Shown here: piece after piece, positions 1-9,725 of the stretch | Numbering within the stretch: the first letter of the stretch is position 1 | Layout of the letters: each line of letters opens with the position of its first letter | From: Spirosoma aerolatum | Lineage (GTDB): Bacteria > Bacteroidota > Bacteroidia > Cytophagales > Spirosomataceae | Direction: 5' to 3' | Length of the DNA stretch: 64,000 bases | NCBI RefSeq assembly: GCF_002056795.1 | Contig: NZ_CP020104.1 | Location: 4,845,501 to 4,909,500 of the forward strand | Notes under the pieces: generated by a model | Told to the model about the DNA's origin: nothing | What the model saw: the letters and a program-made list of their open reading frames with translations, nothing else | Database searches by the model: none | Made by a program: the position numbers and the translations under genes

Positions 1-243
1 TCCCCAACAAATGAATGACCCAGTGATACAGCTTAACTACCCCAGGCGAACGTAGAGCCTGTATGGTGGGGTTTACTCGAACAAATCGGGCCAGCACCAG
101 CCCTATACCAGTAAGCCTTATCTATTTATTCGGTGTGCATTTTCTGGTAACAGGCGAATCGCTGATATACGCATAGTGTGGCAACCCCAGTCTTTCAGTC
201 AACAACTGGAGACAGAGGATGGGCAACGCTGTACGTAAGCACT
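1..243. other. left edge, no supported gene
   Basis: No convincing gene is visible. On the minus strand one frame stays open from a TAG near position 130 to the window edge, with a possible GTG start at 97; its roughly 32 residues do not resemble anything I recognise. It could be the beginning of a gene that continues to the left or a chance open frame. Confidence 0.3.
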
Positions 244-783
244 TTAGCACTCGGGAGGGGGTGAGTGAATAGGTAGGGACCGCGCCAGAAACACAAACGA
301 CAGATCAGGAATCCGAATGGTCTTTCGCCAATGAGGAGTAAGAAAATAAAAAACCACTCGTGGAGTGGGTGAATACTCTTTCAATAAGAACTTAAGAAAG
401 CGATTAGCTTTTCGTTGTGATTCACTGGCTTCGCTAATATGATCATTCAGAAAAGAGAGTAAATCATGCTGCCAAACCGAATGGCTTTCCATTTCAAGGC
501 CAGCAATATAAAGTATGGCCTCCCTGACTTCCATACTAACAACTGAGTAATAATGACCGCGATATGTAAAGCCATCAGATGTTGTATGAGCAATATCGTT
601 GAGTTCAAATTTATTTTTTAGCGGAATTTGAAACTCGACAAGACTATCTACCGATCGGTATACTAAAAGGCGTTCCGATAAATCGTGTTCAGCCTGCCAC
701 CAGCTAGCTACCGCCACTAGCATATAAGCCAGCGTATGATATACAATCAATATAAAAAAGCCGATGGATAGAACTTTCTTCAC
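244..783 (-). CDS. hypothetical protein with N-terminal membrane anchor
   Basis: A 179-residue protein of unknown function. Residues 5-27 form one hydrophobic segment after MKK, so it is either a signal anchor or an uncleaved signal peptide, with the rest probably outside the cytoplasm. The body has mixed composition with no motif I recognise; a second weakly hydrophobic patch (VVFYFL) lies near residue 145 and the C-terminus is proline-rich. It is transcribed in the same direction as the downstream part of the window edge and is separated from the acyl-CoA dehydrogenase gene by a long inverted repeat, so it is probably its own transcription unit. It is called as coding because of the clean ATG, the plausible anchor and the lack of a better frame. 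Confidence 0.6.
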   Translation of the reverse strand: MKKVLSIGFFILIVYHTLAYMLVAVASWWQAEHDLSERLLVYRSVDSLVEFQIPLKNKFELNDIAHTTSDGFTYRGHYYSVVSMEVREAILYIAGLEMESHSVWQHDLLSFLNDHISEASESQRKANRFLKFLLKEYSPTPRVVFYFLTPHWRKTIRIPDLSFVFLARSLPIHSPPPEC

Positions 784-885
784 GTAAAGAGGTTTGGCAA
801 CGCAACATCAACGTATGCCAAGCCATCTACAAAACTTATGCCAGTCTTCTAAGTCATCTTTTCTATTAAAATAGGCGGTATAGTG

Positions 886-974
886 GCTATTTTGCCATGT
901 CGACCCAGGCGATATTTCAGGCATACTTACTGGAGAAGCTTGAAATATCGCCTGGGTCGACATGACAAAATAGC
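886..974. repeat. 34-bp near-perfect inverted repeat
   Basis: Arms 886-919 and 941-974 are reverse complements with one mismatch in 34 and a 21-nt loop. It lies between the acyl-CoA dehydrogenase gene and the small membrane protein gene, both on the minus strand. There is a short T-run in the outer part of the arm, so it could end transcription of the upstream gene, but the arms are about three times longer than an ordinary intrinsic terminator. Confidence 0.9.
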
Positions 975-1006
975 GCGTTTTACGGTATTTAAGTTCGTTT
1001 ATCTAT

Positions 1007-2215
1007 CTATTTAAAGGCTGGTATTCCCGTGATTTCAGCTCCCAGAATCAGTAGTTGAATATCATGTGTACCTTCGTACGTACTAACCGATTCGAGGTTC
1101 ATCAGATGCCGCATAATTGGGTATTCACCTGATATACCCATAGCGCCCAAAATCTGGCGAGCCTCGCGGGCCGTTTTTAAGGCCATTTCAACATTGTTAC
1201 GCTTGGCCAGCGAAATCTGCGCTACCGTAGCCCGATCTTCATTTTTGAGCATCCCCAGCCGCCAGCAAAGTAGCTGAGCCTGCGTAATATCGGTCAGCAT
1301 CTCGGCCAGTTTCTTCTGCACAAGCTGGAAACTGGCGATGGGTTTATTGAATTGAATCCGTTCGAGTGCATATCGCCTGGCTACCTCATAGCATTCCATA
1401 GCGGCTCCAACCGCGCCCCAGCAAATGCCATAACGAGCCTGTTCCAGACATTTCAAGGCACTTTTTAGCCCGTATGCTTCGGGCAGGATATTCTCTTTCG
1501 GCACCTGTACATCCCGAAACACCAGTTCTCCCGTACTGCTTGCCCTGAGCGACCATTTGTTTTTGATTTCGGCGGTTGTAAAGCCTTCCATACCTCGTTC
1601 CAGAATCAGGCCGCGAACTTTTCCCTGGTCGTTTCTGGCCCACACAATGGCAATATCAGCAATGTTGGCGTTGGTAATCCAGAGTTTAGAGCCGTTGAGC
1701 AGGTAGTAATCGCTGCGCTCGATAAAGTTCGATTCCATACCACCCGGATCTGAACCATGATTAGGCTCCGTAAGGCCAAAGCAACCGAGCATATCGCCCT
1801 TTGCCAGTTTAGGCAGGTATTTCTTCTTCTGTTTTTCCGAGCCAAACGTCAGAATAGGATACATAACCAGGGAGTTTTGAACGGATACACATGAACGCAT
1901 ACCCGAATCGCCCCGTTCAATTTCCTGCGTCATCAACCCATACGAAATCTGATCCAGTCCACCACCCCCATATTCGGTTGGGACGGTAGCTCCGAACACA
2001 CCGATCTGACCAAACTTACGAACCAGCTGCTGGGGGAATTCGGCCCGTTGAGCGTACTCTTCCGCAATGGGTGTTATTTCGCGCTTCACAAAATCACGTA
2101 CTGCCGACCGAACTAATTTATGTTCGGCCGTAAATAGATCGTCGAGGTTATAGAAATCGGGCGATTCGAACGTATCGACCTTGTTTCTGGGCGGAGTTAT
2201 CGATTGGGATTGCAT
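1007..2215 (-). CDS. acyl-CoA dehydrogenase, glutaryl-CoA dehydrogenase type
   Basis: Flavoenzyme of the acyl-CoA dehydrogenase family, 402 residues, the usual length. The FAD/substrate motif GCFGLTEPNHGSDPGGME (around 143-160) and the C-terminal YEGTHDIQ with the likely catalytic base Glu381 match glutaryl-CoA dehydrogenase more closely than short-chain enzymes; that enzyme oxidises and decarboxylates glutaryl-CoA to crotonyl-CoA in lysine and tryptophan breakdown. The arginine expected to hold the substrate carboxylate was not verified, so the exact substrate remains inferred. It stands alone, without an electron-transfer flavoprotein or a lysine pathway gene nearby. The ATG at 2215 gives a typical N-terminus with a short polar extension before the first helix. 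Confidence 0.88.
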   Translation of the reverse strand: MQSQSITPPRNKVDTFESPDFYNLDDLFTAEHKLVRSAVRDFVKREITPIAEEYAQRAEFPQQLVRKFGQIGVFGATVPTEYGGGGLDQISYGLMTQEIERGDSGMRSCVSVQNSLVMYPILTFGSEKQKKKYLPKLAKGDMLGCFGLTEPNHGSDPGGMESNFIERSDYYLLNGSKLWITNANIADIAIVWARNDQGKVRGLILERGMEGFTTAEIKNKWSLRASSTGELVFRDVQVPKENILPEAYGLKSALKCLEQARYGICWGAVGAAMECYEVARRYALERIQFNKPIASFQLVQKKLAEMLTDITQAQLLCWRLGMLKNEDRATVAQISLAKRNNVEMALKTAREARQILGAMGISGEYPIMRHLMNLESVSTYEGTHDIQLLILGAEITGIPAFK

Positions 2216-2340
2216 AGTGGGTTAACCGAAAAAAACGGGGCTTGTTGTAGGAATAGGGTATTTTTTGCCAATTTACGAGAAGAATTGCGTATCCGTTCGG
2301 GCAGGCATTTTCTGACTAACCGATAGGCCTTATTAATTCC

Positions 2341-2889
2341 ATGAGAATCCACATTTTTGGCGCTTCCGGCTCGGGTGTTACTACGCTGGGCAACGCCTTA
2401 TCCACCCAAACTGGAATACCTTATTTCGATACAGATGCGTATTACTGGATACCTTCAAACCCGCCCTATCTTTTCAGAAGAGATCCGACTGAACGTATTG
2501 CTTTACTGACCACCGACCTGAGCCATTCTGCAAACTGGATTGTAGGAGGATCACTCCTCAACTGGGGCGACCAATGGCTTTCTGCGTTCGATCTGGCCGT
2601 TTTCCTCTGGGTTCCTCCTTCCTTACGATTGGAACGCCTGCGCAAACGCGAGTTTGAGCGGTATGGCGATGTCATTTTTACAGACAAAGATCGCCATCAA
2701 CAATACGAAGAATTCATTGACTGGGCATCGGGCTATGATACCAACGTAGCACATGGGCGGACATTACAGGCACACGAAAACTGGATGCAGAAACTTACCT
2801 GTCCACTCATCGAACTGCGGGGTAACCATACTGTTACCGAACGACTAGACATGGTTGCCCGCCAACTGGCCCTTCAGAACCATAGGTAA
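2341..2889 (+). CDS. P-loop nucleotide kinase-like protein (FlaR / topology-modulation family)
   Basis: A 182-residue P-loop NTPase. The Walker A is GASGSGVTT at residues 7-15, where the usual lysine of GxxGxGK(S/T) is replaced by valine, as is seen in the adenylate-kinase-related FlaR or topology-modulation group. FDTDAYYW (around 29-36) is the expected substrate-side motif and RLRKREFERYG the lid-like arginine-rich segment. The biological substrate of this family is not established. It is followed after 29 bp by the GMC oxidoreductase gene on the same strand and may share its transcript, although no functional link is obvious. Confidence 0.75.
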   Translation: MRIHIFGASGSGVTTLGNALSTQTGIPYFDTDAYYWIPSNPPYLFRRDPTERIALLTTDLSHSANWIVGGSLLNWGDQWLSAFDLAVFLWVPPSLRLERLRKREFERYGDVIFTDKDRHQQYEEFIDWASGYDTNVAHGRTLQAHENWMQKLTCPLIELRGNHTVTERLDMVARQLALQNHR

Positions 2890-2918
2890 GAATCCTGATC
2901 TGTTCACTTTACTAAAAC

Positions 2919-4631
2919 ATGGCAAACTTCCTCATCGATAGTCGCAAAGCGCAAACCTACGATGCCATTGTTGTGGGGTCTGGTATCAGTGGCGGCTGGG
3001 CAGCTAAAGAACTTACGCAACAGGGTCTTCGAACGTTGCTACTGGAACGTGGGCGTCCCGTCAATCACGTTACTGATTATCCGACGGCCATGCTGAATCC
3101 CTGGGAACTAGACCATCGGGGACAGGTTCCGTTGGCCGTTCGAAACGAGTATTCAATAGCCAGCCGGAATTATGCCTTCCATGAGGATACCATGCACTTT
3201 TTTGCCAAAGACAGTGAGCAGCCTTACGTGCAGGAAAAACCCTACGATTGGATACATGGCTATCAGGTTGGCGGTCGTTCGCTAACCTGGGGGCGGCAAA
3301 CCCAACGCTGGAGCGATTTCGACTTTGAAGGCCCCGCCCGTGATGGCTATGCCGTGGATTGGCCCATTCGTTATGCCGATATAGCTCCCTGGTACAGCCA
3401 TGTAGAACGCTTTGTGGGCATAACCGGACATAAAGATGGACTGGCTACCCTGCCCGATGGGGAGTTTTTACCCCCACACGAGATGTCTTGTGTGGAGCGT
3501 TATTTTAAGCAACAGGTGTCGGCCCGCCATTCGGACCGGCATGTGATTATTGGCCGGGCGGCCCATATTACAGAGCCTAAACCTATTCATTTACAACAGG
3601 GCCGGGCACGCTGCCAGCATCGAACCCTTTGCGAACGGGGCTGTCCATACGGCGGGTATTTTAGCAGCAATGCCTCCACCATACCCTGGGCCATGCGTAC
3701 CGGCAAACTTACCCTACGCCCCTACTCGGTAGTGCATTCCATCATCTATGATGAGCAAAAACAGCGGGCAACGGGCGTTCGTGTGATCGACACCCAGACG
3801 CATCAAATGACGGAGTACTACGCCCGGATCATTTTTGTCAACGCGTCGGCCCTGCACACGAATCTAATTCTACTGAACTCCACCACCCATCGTTTTCCGA
3901 ATGGGCTGGGCAATGATTCGGGTTTATTGGGAACGTATATGGCCTTTCACAGCTACCGGGGCCGGATTACGGCCACTTACGATGGCTTACTGGACGCTAC
4001 CACCGACGGACGACGGCCCAACAGCAGTTATATCCCTCGCTTTAGAAACGTTTTTAAACAGGAAACCGACTTCCTGCGTGGCTATGCTGCCACCTTTTAT
4101 TCATCTCGAAACCCTGTTGACAATCAGAACGGTGTCGGTGCGGCCTTAAAACAAAACCTGATCAATCCTGATCTGGGCGAATGGCAGGTAGGTTCGGCCA
4201 TGATGGCTGAAACCATTCCGAAACCGCACAGTACCGTTCGGCTCGACCCTGTTCTCAAAGATAATTTTGGGATTCCGCAGCTACGCGTATCGGTCGACTA
4301 TGATGAGAATGACCGGAAGATTCTGAATGATTTCTTTGAGCAGTTTACGGAGATGTTTACCCAGGCGGGTTTTAAAAACATTCGGACGATTGATACTGGG
4401 CGATTACCCGGCAGCGAAAATCATGAGATGGGCGGTGTGCGCATGGGCCGTGATCCTAAAACGTCGTTGCTCAACCGCTGGAATCAACTCCACCACTGTT
4501 CAAATGTATTTGTCACCGACGGTGCCTGCATGACTTCTACCAGTACCCAAAACCCGTCGTTGACCTACATGGCCCTTACAGCCCGAGCTGCCAATTACGC
4601 AGTCAGGCAGATGAAGAGATCAACGCTTTAA
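2919..4631 (+). CDS. GMC family oxidoreductase
   Basis: FAD-dependent glucose-methanol-choline oxidoreductase of 570 residues. The dinucleotide-binding motif VVGSGISGGWAAKEL begins near residue 18 and is followed by the LLLERG strand end. The C-terminal GMC domain shows the catalytic region HEMGGVRMG and the terminal TSTQNPSLTYMAL with the conserved asparagine. There is no signal peptide or Tat motif, so it is predicted to be cytoplasmic or to depend on a partner; many Bacteroidota homologues pair with a small Tat-exported gluconate-2-dehydrogenase subunit 3, which is absent here. The substrate is probably a sugar or polyol. The gene ends in a long inverted repeat facing the convergent GH105 gene. 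Confidence 0.9.
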   Translation: MANFLIDSRKAQTYDAIVVGSGISGGWAAKELTQQGLRTLLLERGRPVNHVTDYPTAMLNPWELDHRGQVPLAVRNEYSIASRNYAFHEDTMHFFAKDSEQPYVQEKPYDWIHGYQVGGRSLTWGRQTQRWSDFDFEGPARDGYAVDWPIRYADIAPWYSHVERFVGITGHKDGLATLPDGEFLPPHEMSCVERYFKQQVSARHSDRHVIIGRAAHITEPKPIHLQQGRARCQHRTLCERGCPYGGYFSSNASTIPWAMRTGKLTLRPYSVVHSIIYDEQKQRATGVRVIDTQTHQMTEYYARIIFVNASALHTNLILLNSTTHRFPNGLGNDSGLLGTYMAFHSYRGRITATYDGLLDATTDGRRPNSSYIPRFRNVFKQETDFLRGYAATFYSSRNPVDNQNGVGAALKQNLINPDLGEWQVGSAMMAETIPKPHSTVRLDPVLKDNFGIPQLRVSVDYDENDRKILNDFFEQFTEMFTQAGFKNIRTIDTGRLPGSENHEMGGVRMGRDPKTSLLNRWNQLHHCSNVFVTDGACMTSTSTQNPSLTYMALTARAANYAVRQMKRSTL

Positions 4632-4632
4632 C

Positions 4633-4711
4633 TTTGTCATTCTGAGGAACGAAGAATCTCAAAATTCCCTAATAGGATGCATTAAGATTCTTCGTTCCTC
4701 AGAATGACAAA
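4633..4711. repeat. 27-bp perfect inverted repeat between convergent genes
   Basis: Arms 4633-4659 and 4685-4711 are exact reverse complements separated by 25 nt. The arm starts TTTGTCATTCTGAGGAACG. It fills the gap between the ends of the GMC oxidoreductase and GH105 genes, and with the flanking T/A runs could terminate both. I recall similar TGTCATTCTGAGGAACGAAG elements as dispersed intergenic repeats in Cytophagales genomes, but cannot check that here. Confidence 0.9.
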
Positions 4712-4720
4712 AAAGTAAAG

Positions 4721-6685
4721 CTACCGCTTGCTGGTTGCCGAACCAGGGGCAACAGTGCCTCCCTGTTTCAACAACCAGCTGGCCAATTCTTTAGCTGCCT
4801 TAAAATTCTCATACTGAGCGGGAATTTTCCGCCCGTCTACATACTCATTATACAACCAGGGATCGCCAACCGCAAACACGGTTCCCTTGCCCACTTTGGC
4901 AACACTCATAATCACATCACCGCCATCTGTAACCACCGCTTTAGCCGGAGCTTTCACGCTCAATGGCGACAGTTCCTTAATGTATACCGTCCGGGTGGTC
5001 GGGAATACCGTATTACCAGCCGGAATACTGATTTTTCCCTGCTCAAACTTGTCGCCCTGTACCATATTCCGATTTTTGGGCAGTAACTGCATACCAAATC
5101 GGGCAGCTAGCTGGTTAAAATGCTTGTGTTCGCAGTTCGATGTATCATTAGCCATTAGTACCAGCGTACCACCTGCCTCGACCCAAGTGGCAATGGCATT
5201 GATGTCGCTTTCGCTCACGTAATTAGGTTTAGAGGTTTCCTTTGGTGTGTCGGGATCAACAATGATGTACACATCAACCCCTTTCAGCGACGCGGCTGTC
5301 GGAGCGCCTGTAACCGTGGTGGTTTTAGCACCCAGTTTGCGAAAGATACTACCCCACCAAAAGAATCCAGAATGCTGCTGATCCTCCCAGGTGTAATGAA
5401 ACGGTTCCTGTTCACCTGTATAGCCTTTGCGGAACTCATGGTTGAAATAATTATCGACGGCAACAGTTTTGCCTTTTCCGAGTGCATTTTCGGCGGCAAT
5501 CTCCATTTCGACACTCGCCATGATAAACGGCCCCACGCCTTTCAGATCATCCTGCCGAATAGGCTCACTAAGGTAGTATTCGTAGCTACCATCGCGATAA
5601 GGTGAACCGCCTAAGCCACCTACAACCACCGTTTTTTCCAGGTGAATGAGTCCTTTATCGTCGGTGGTGATAAATTGTTTCAGTATACCTTCATAGCCTT
5701 TCCGAGCAGGTGCCATCAGCGATGCTGGCAGATAGCCCATACGAACACCTTTGGCCAGGGCATACACAAACATGCAGGAACCCGAAGCTTCGAGGTAATT
5801 TCCTTTATCGCCCATACGGTCGGTTACCTGCCACCAGCAACCCGATTTGGGGTCCTGAAATTTCACCACCGACGGCATAAACCGATTCAGAATGGCAATC
5901 AGTTCGCCACGACGAGGGTGATTCTGGGGAACATAATCCAGTACATCGACCAGCGCCATCGCATACCAGCCCATAGCCCGACTCCAGAAATTGGGCGAAT
6001 TACCTGTTTCTTTGTTAGCCCATTTCTGTTCGCGGCTCTCGTCCCAACCGTGGTAAATCAGCCCGGTTTTAGGATCGCGGGCGTGCTTCTCCATCCAGAC
6101 AAACTCATTGATCACATCGTCGAAGTGCTTGGCATCGCCGAATAAGGCGGTATACTCGGCATAGAACGGTTCGGCCATGTAGAGTCCGTCGAGCCACATC
6201 TGATAGGGATACCGTTTCTTGTGCCAGTAGCCCCCCTCTTTTGTGCGCGGTTGTTCGGCCAGTTGTTTCCGAAGCAGGTCAGCCGCTTTTCGGTACTTTT
6301 CCTTGCCGGGCAACGACTGTTGATATAACAGGAGCAACGACCGGCCGGGTGTAATAAAATCCAGGTTATAATCGTCGAGCTTATAGGTACGGATATCGCC
6401 ATCGGCTTTCACGTACCGATCCATGTTTTTCTGGATGTAATTGACATACCGATCATCAGCGGTACGGTACCAAACCTGTTTTACCCCTTCCAGCAAAACG
6501 CCCGTTTCATATTCCCAATGGGCAGTACCCTTAGTACCGTCCTGCCGCTTATACGAAATCGAATCAGGGTTACTGGCCATAATAGAGGTTACCATACGCT
6601 CCGACCACGGGAGGGTTGTGCCAGACTGGGCCAATACGGCCTGACTTACAACCACCAAACAACTGAAAAGGCTAAATTTCATCAT
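4721..6685 (-). CDS. secreted GH105/GH88-type unsaturated glycuronyl hydrolase with C-terminal DUF4350-like domain
   Basis: A 654-residue secreted enzyme. Residues 1-19 are a signal peptide ending ...VLAQ. Residues about 25-385 form the (alpha/alpha)6 barrel of the GH88/GH105 group, which remove unsaturated uronic acid or rhamnogalacturonyl ends left by polysaccharide lyases through a hydration mechanism; YQMWLDGLYMAEP near residue 162-174 carries the expected catalytic aspartate. The last 250 residues are a separate domain with VYIIVDPDTP, WVEAGGTLVLM and a final GKGTVFAVGDPWLYNEY, resembling the DUF4350 / glutamine-amidotransferase-like fold often attached to Bacteroidota hydrolases. No polysaccharide lyase or SusCD pair is adjacent. 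A second GH88 gene occurs at 20.2 kb. Confidence 0.88.
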   Translation of the reverse strand: MMKFSLFSCLVVVSQAVLAQSGTTLPWSERMVTSIMASNPDSISYKRQDGTKGTAHWEYETGVLLEGVKQVWYRTADDRYVNYIQKNMDRYVKADGDIRTYKLDDYNLDFITPGRSLLLLYQQSLPGKEKYRKAADLLRKQLAEQPRTKEGGYWHKKRYPYQMWLDGLYMAEPFYAEYTALFGDAKHFDDVINEFVWMEKHARDPKTGLIYHGWDESREQKWANKETGNSPNFWSRAMGWYAMALVDVLDYVPQNHPRRGELIAILNRFMPSVVKFQDPKSGCWWQVTDRMGDKGNYLEASGSCMFVYALAKGVRMGYLPASLMAPARKGYEGILKQFITTDDKGLIHLEKTVVVGGLGGSPYRDGSYEYYLSEPIRQDDLKGVGPFIMASVEMEIAAENALGKGKTVAVDNYFNHEFRKGYTGEQEPFHYTWEDQQHSGFFWWGSIFRKLGAKTTTVTGAPTAASLKGVDVYIIVDPDTPKETSKPNYVSESDINAIATWVEAGGTLVLMANDTSNCEHKHFNQLAARFGMQLLPKNRNMVQGDKFEQGKISIPAGNTVFPTTRTVYIKELSPLSVKAPAKAVVTDGGDVIMSVAKVGKGTVFAVGDPWLYNEYVDGRKIPAQYENFKAAKELASWLLKQGGTVAPGSATSKR

Positions 6686-6926
6686 TTCTATAGGCTACCC
6701 TCAACTAGCCAATTTGGACTAAAATTCTTGTCTTATTGATCCGTATGATCTGCGTAAATCATACGAACAAGATTTATCGCTGAATAAGAATATAGTCATA
6801 AATTCGGCCCACATACTCTATGATTGGCAGAAAAAATGTTACTTGGCAGGCAATCGAACCCAAACCCAGGGCCGCCTGTTACCTAACAAATAGTCCTTTG
6901 CCAGATAAACACTGGCCGTATTTACA

Positions 6927-8510
6927 ATGATTCACCAACTTTCGTTAACGCTTGCGCCCGAACTGGCTTTAGATGATGATGCATTTCGAATGCATGTACT
7001 CGGTCATCTATCACTACCCAACACCGATGATATACTTGTTCGAAAAAAACGCCAATCCATCGACGCGCGTAATCGTCAGGTGCGGATACAGGTTGAGGCC
7101 GATGTTTTTGTAGGCCAGACTCCTCCCCCACTGATTCAATACCAAAAACCACAGACCGATGTCAGCAAAGCTCCGCAGGCTATTGTGGTAGGAGCAGGGC
7201 CAGCCGGATTGTTTGCCGCTCTGCGGCTTATTGAACTGGGCATCAAGCCGGTCGTTGTAGAGCGTGGCAGCGATGTACGCACCCGCCGACGCGATTTGGC
7301 TGCCATCAATAAAGACCATATCGTCAATCCTGAATCAAACTATTGTTTTGGCGAGGGTGGAGCTGGTACGTACTCGGATGGAAAACTGTATACACGCTCA
7401 ACCAAACGTGGAGATGTCAAGCGCATTCTGGAGATTTTTGTTGCTCACGGCGCTACCGAACAAATTCTGGTGGATGCTCATCCCCACATTGGCACCAATA
7501 AACTTCCGAACGTAGTGGCCGACCTTCGGACCAGTATTCTGAATGCTGGAGGGGACGTTCGATTCGATACCAAAGTAACTGACCTCTTACTCGACGGGAA
7601 AGAGCTGAATGGTGTGGTACTAGCCAACGGCGAAGCGATAACAGGTATTGGGGTCATTCTGGCAACAGGCCACTCGGCCCGCGACATTTTTTACCTGCTC
7701 CACAACCGAAAGGTACGTATCGAAGCAAAGCCATTTGCGATGGGCGTTCGGATTGAGCACCAGCAACGACTGATCGACCAATTTCAGTATCACCGCCCGA
7801 ACCGCGGAGATTATTTACCTGCTGCGTCTTACAGTTTAGTTGCCCAAACACGTTATCAGGGGGTAGAACGTGGCGTTTTTTCGTTTTGTATGTGTCCGGG
7901 TGGGTTTATTGTTCCGGCAGCTACTGCACCGGGCGAACTGGTCGTCAATGGCATGTCGCCTTCCCGTCGGGATTCTCAGTACGCCAATTCGGGACTGGTC
8001 GTGGCTATTACCGATGCCGATTTACGACCCTATGCCGACGAAGGCCCCCTGGCCGGATTAGCCTTACAGCAGGAACTCGAACGCTGGGCCTGCCGGATGG
8101 GTGCAACTCAGGCAGATCGACCCTCACAAACGGCTCCTGCACAGCTAATTGCCGATTTTGTGGATGGCCGTATCTCTAATGATCTGCTGCCAACGTCCTA
8201 TCAGCCGGGCCTGGCTTCGGTCGATATGACGGAGGTATTACCCGATCATATTGCCCAGCCATTACGGCAGGGGTTGCGGGATTTTGGTCGAAAAATGCGG
8301 GGCTATGTGAGCAACGAGGGTCAATTGATTGGCGTTGAGAGCCGAACCTCATCGCCTGTACGCATACCCCGTCACCGCGATACCTGTGAGCATGTCGACA
8401 TTCAACGGCTGTTTCCCTGTGGCGAAGGGGCTGGTTATGCGGGAGGTATTGTTTCAGCAGCCATGGATGGTGAACGTTGTGCGGAAGAATTAGTTAAGTT
8501 GTACAGGTAG
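6927..8510 (+). CDS. NAD(P)/FAD-dependent oxidoreductase (COG2509-like)
   Basis: A 527-residue FAD-dependent protein. An N-terminal domain of about 90 residues (containing VRKKRQSIDARN) precedes the Rossmann motif VVGAGPAGLFAALRLIELG near residue 88-106 and its acidic strand end VVVERG. CFGEGGAGTYSDGKLYTR (around 143-160) and the C-terminal PCGEGAGYAGGIVSAAMDG are hallmarks of the COG2509 group, whose physiological reaction is not known. It is read from the intergenic region shared with the divergent GH105 gene. The secreted unknown at 8519 starts 8 bp after it, so the two and the Nudix gene at 9726 may form one transcript. Confidence 0.85.
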   Translation: MIHQLSLTLAPELALDDDAFRMHVLGHLSLPNTDDILVRKKRQSIDARNRQVRIQVEADVFVGQTPPPLIQYQKPQTDVSKAPQAIVVGAGPAGLFAALRLIELGIKPVVVERGSDVRTRRRDLAAINKDHIVNPESNYCFGEGGAGTYSDGKLYTRSTKRGDVKRILEIFVAHGATEQILVDAHPHIGTNKLPNVVADLRTSILNAGGDVRFDTKVTDLLLDGKELNGVVLANGEAITGIGVILATGHSARDIFYLLHNRKVRIEAKPFAMGVRIEHQQRLIDQFQYHRPNRGDYLPAASYSLVAQTRYQGVERGVFSFCMCPGGFIVPAATAPGELVVNGMSPSRRDSQYANSGLVVAITDADLRPYADEGPLAGLALQQELERWACRMGATQADRPSQTAPAQLIADFVDGRISNDLLPTSYQPGLASVDMTEVLPDHIAQPLRQGLRDFGRKMRGYVSNEGQLIGVESRTSSPVRIPRHRDTCEHVDIQRLFPCGEGAGYAGGIVSAAMDGERCAEELVKLYR

Positions 8511-8518
8511 TTTTCAGT

Positions 8519-9712
8519 ATGAAATATCCACTCTATATTGTTCTTATAGTTTTAGGCTTAACTCCTTCTCACCTAAAGGCACAAGCTCGTATCAGTGCCT
8601 ATTGGGGATTTTCGTTGCCTGTTGCCAAAAAGCATGAATTGAAAGGCAATGTTAAAACAATTACTCAGACGCAGTCCCCTGTCACGAATAAACCCGCCGA
8701 TTGGCTCGACGGCTATTCAGGTCAGAACTATTCAGAAGAATACAACAAGCAGGGTTATCTGGAAAAACGTACTTCCTTCGACGATTATAATAAACCACAG
8801 GTAGCTACTCATTACGCGTATAGATCCATCGGAGAAATTAGCGCCATTTGGGACGAAGTTTTAGCCCAAAAATCGAGAATGCCTCTTTCCGAAGGTCGTG
8901 TTAGCTATGAATTTAATCCAACTAGCAAGCTCTATATAATTCGGGATAAACGAATCATTGGAGGAGTTCCCCGGAATACTCGGACGGAGATGCAGATGGA
9001 TTCCGCAAACCGGGTTGCCATAAAACGTACCTATAAACAGGATACACTGCTGATAGAAGATGAACGTTATACCTGGGATAAGCCGGGATATTTGACGGAG
9101 CATATCATACGCAGGCGGAAGCAAGTTAACGAAATGCCCAAACTCGGTCAGGCAGAGCTTGACGCATTCATGGATGAAATAACCAGTAATCTTTCCGAGG
9201 ACGAAAAAGCAGCCTTCAAAGCAGAAGCGGCCAAAGGAAAAGTCCAATTGAAAAATCGGGAAGATAGTCTTAAACGTGTAGAAGATAGTTTATATGCCCT
9301 TCAGCCAGAATGGTCTGTCGATACAACGGTATATCGAAATCAATACGACAATCAATCCAGACTACTTAGGCAAGCATCTTATAAACAGAATCGATTGACA
9401 GAGGTATTTAGTTTTAGTTACACCCCAGAAGCTACTCATAGGGTAGTTCAATATTATGATCGATCTGGCAATTTAATTAACGAGACTAAGAGTCGTCAGC
9501 ATCCTGTAGAGGGCTACATATTATCTGACGTTTCGCGAAATAATCATGCCGGAAAATGGGAGGAACGTGTATTTGACTATACCAACATAACCAAACCGAT
9601 TTACCAGTACCAATACGATACACATAGCAACTGGATCGAACGAAGACAGGTTGATGCTACTGGTAAACAAATTGGCAGCGCCTTAGTCCGTAAGATCGAG
9701 TATTATCCATAA
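8519..9712 (+). CDS. secreted hypothetical protein
   Basis: A 397-residue protein with a signal peptide (residues 1-22, cleaved after LKAQ). The mature part is rich in short beta-type segments with tyrosine and charged residues, such as YKQDTLLIEDERYTWDK and YQYQYDTHSNWIERRQ, a pattern like the repeat strands of secreted or lipoprotein beta-sheet proteins with YD/RHS-like character, but no family is assigned. A charged helical stretch (about 215-265) interrupts it. It follows the FAD protein by 8 bp and precedes the Nudix gene by 13 bp. Function unknown. Confidence 0.7.
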   Translation: MKYPLYIVLIVLGLTPSHLKAQARISAYWGFSLPVAKKHELKGNVKTITQTQSPVTNKPADWLDGYSGQNYSEEYNKQGYLEKRTSFDDYNKPQVATHYAYRSIGEISAIWDEVLAQKSRMPLSEGRVSYEFNPTSKLYIIRDKRIIGGVPRNTRTEMQMDSANRVAIKRTYKQDTLLIEDERYTWDKPGYLTEHIIRRRKQVNEMPKLGQAELDAFMDEITSNLSEDEKAAFKAEAAKGKVQLKNREDSLKRVEDSLYALQPEWSVDTTVYRNQYDNQSRLLRQASYKQNRLTEVFSFSYTPEATHRVVQYYDRSGNLINETKSRQHPVEGYILSDVSRNNHAGKWEERVFDYTNITKPIYQYQYDTHSNWIERRQVDATGKQIGSALVRKIEYYP

Positions 9713-9725
9713 AAATTCCGCCCGA

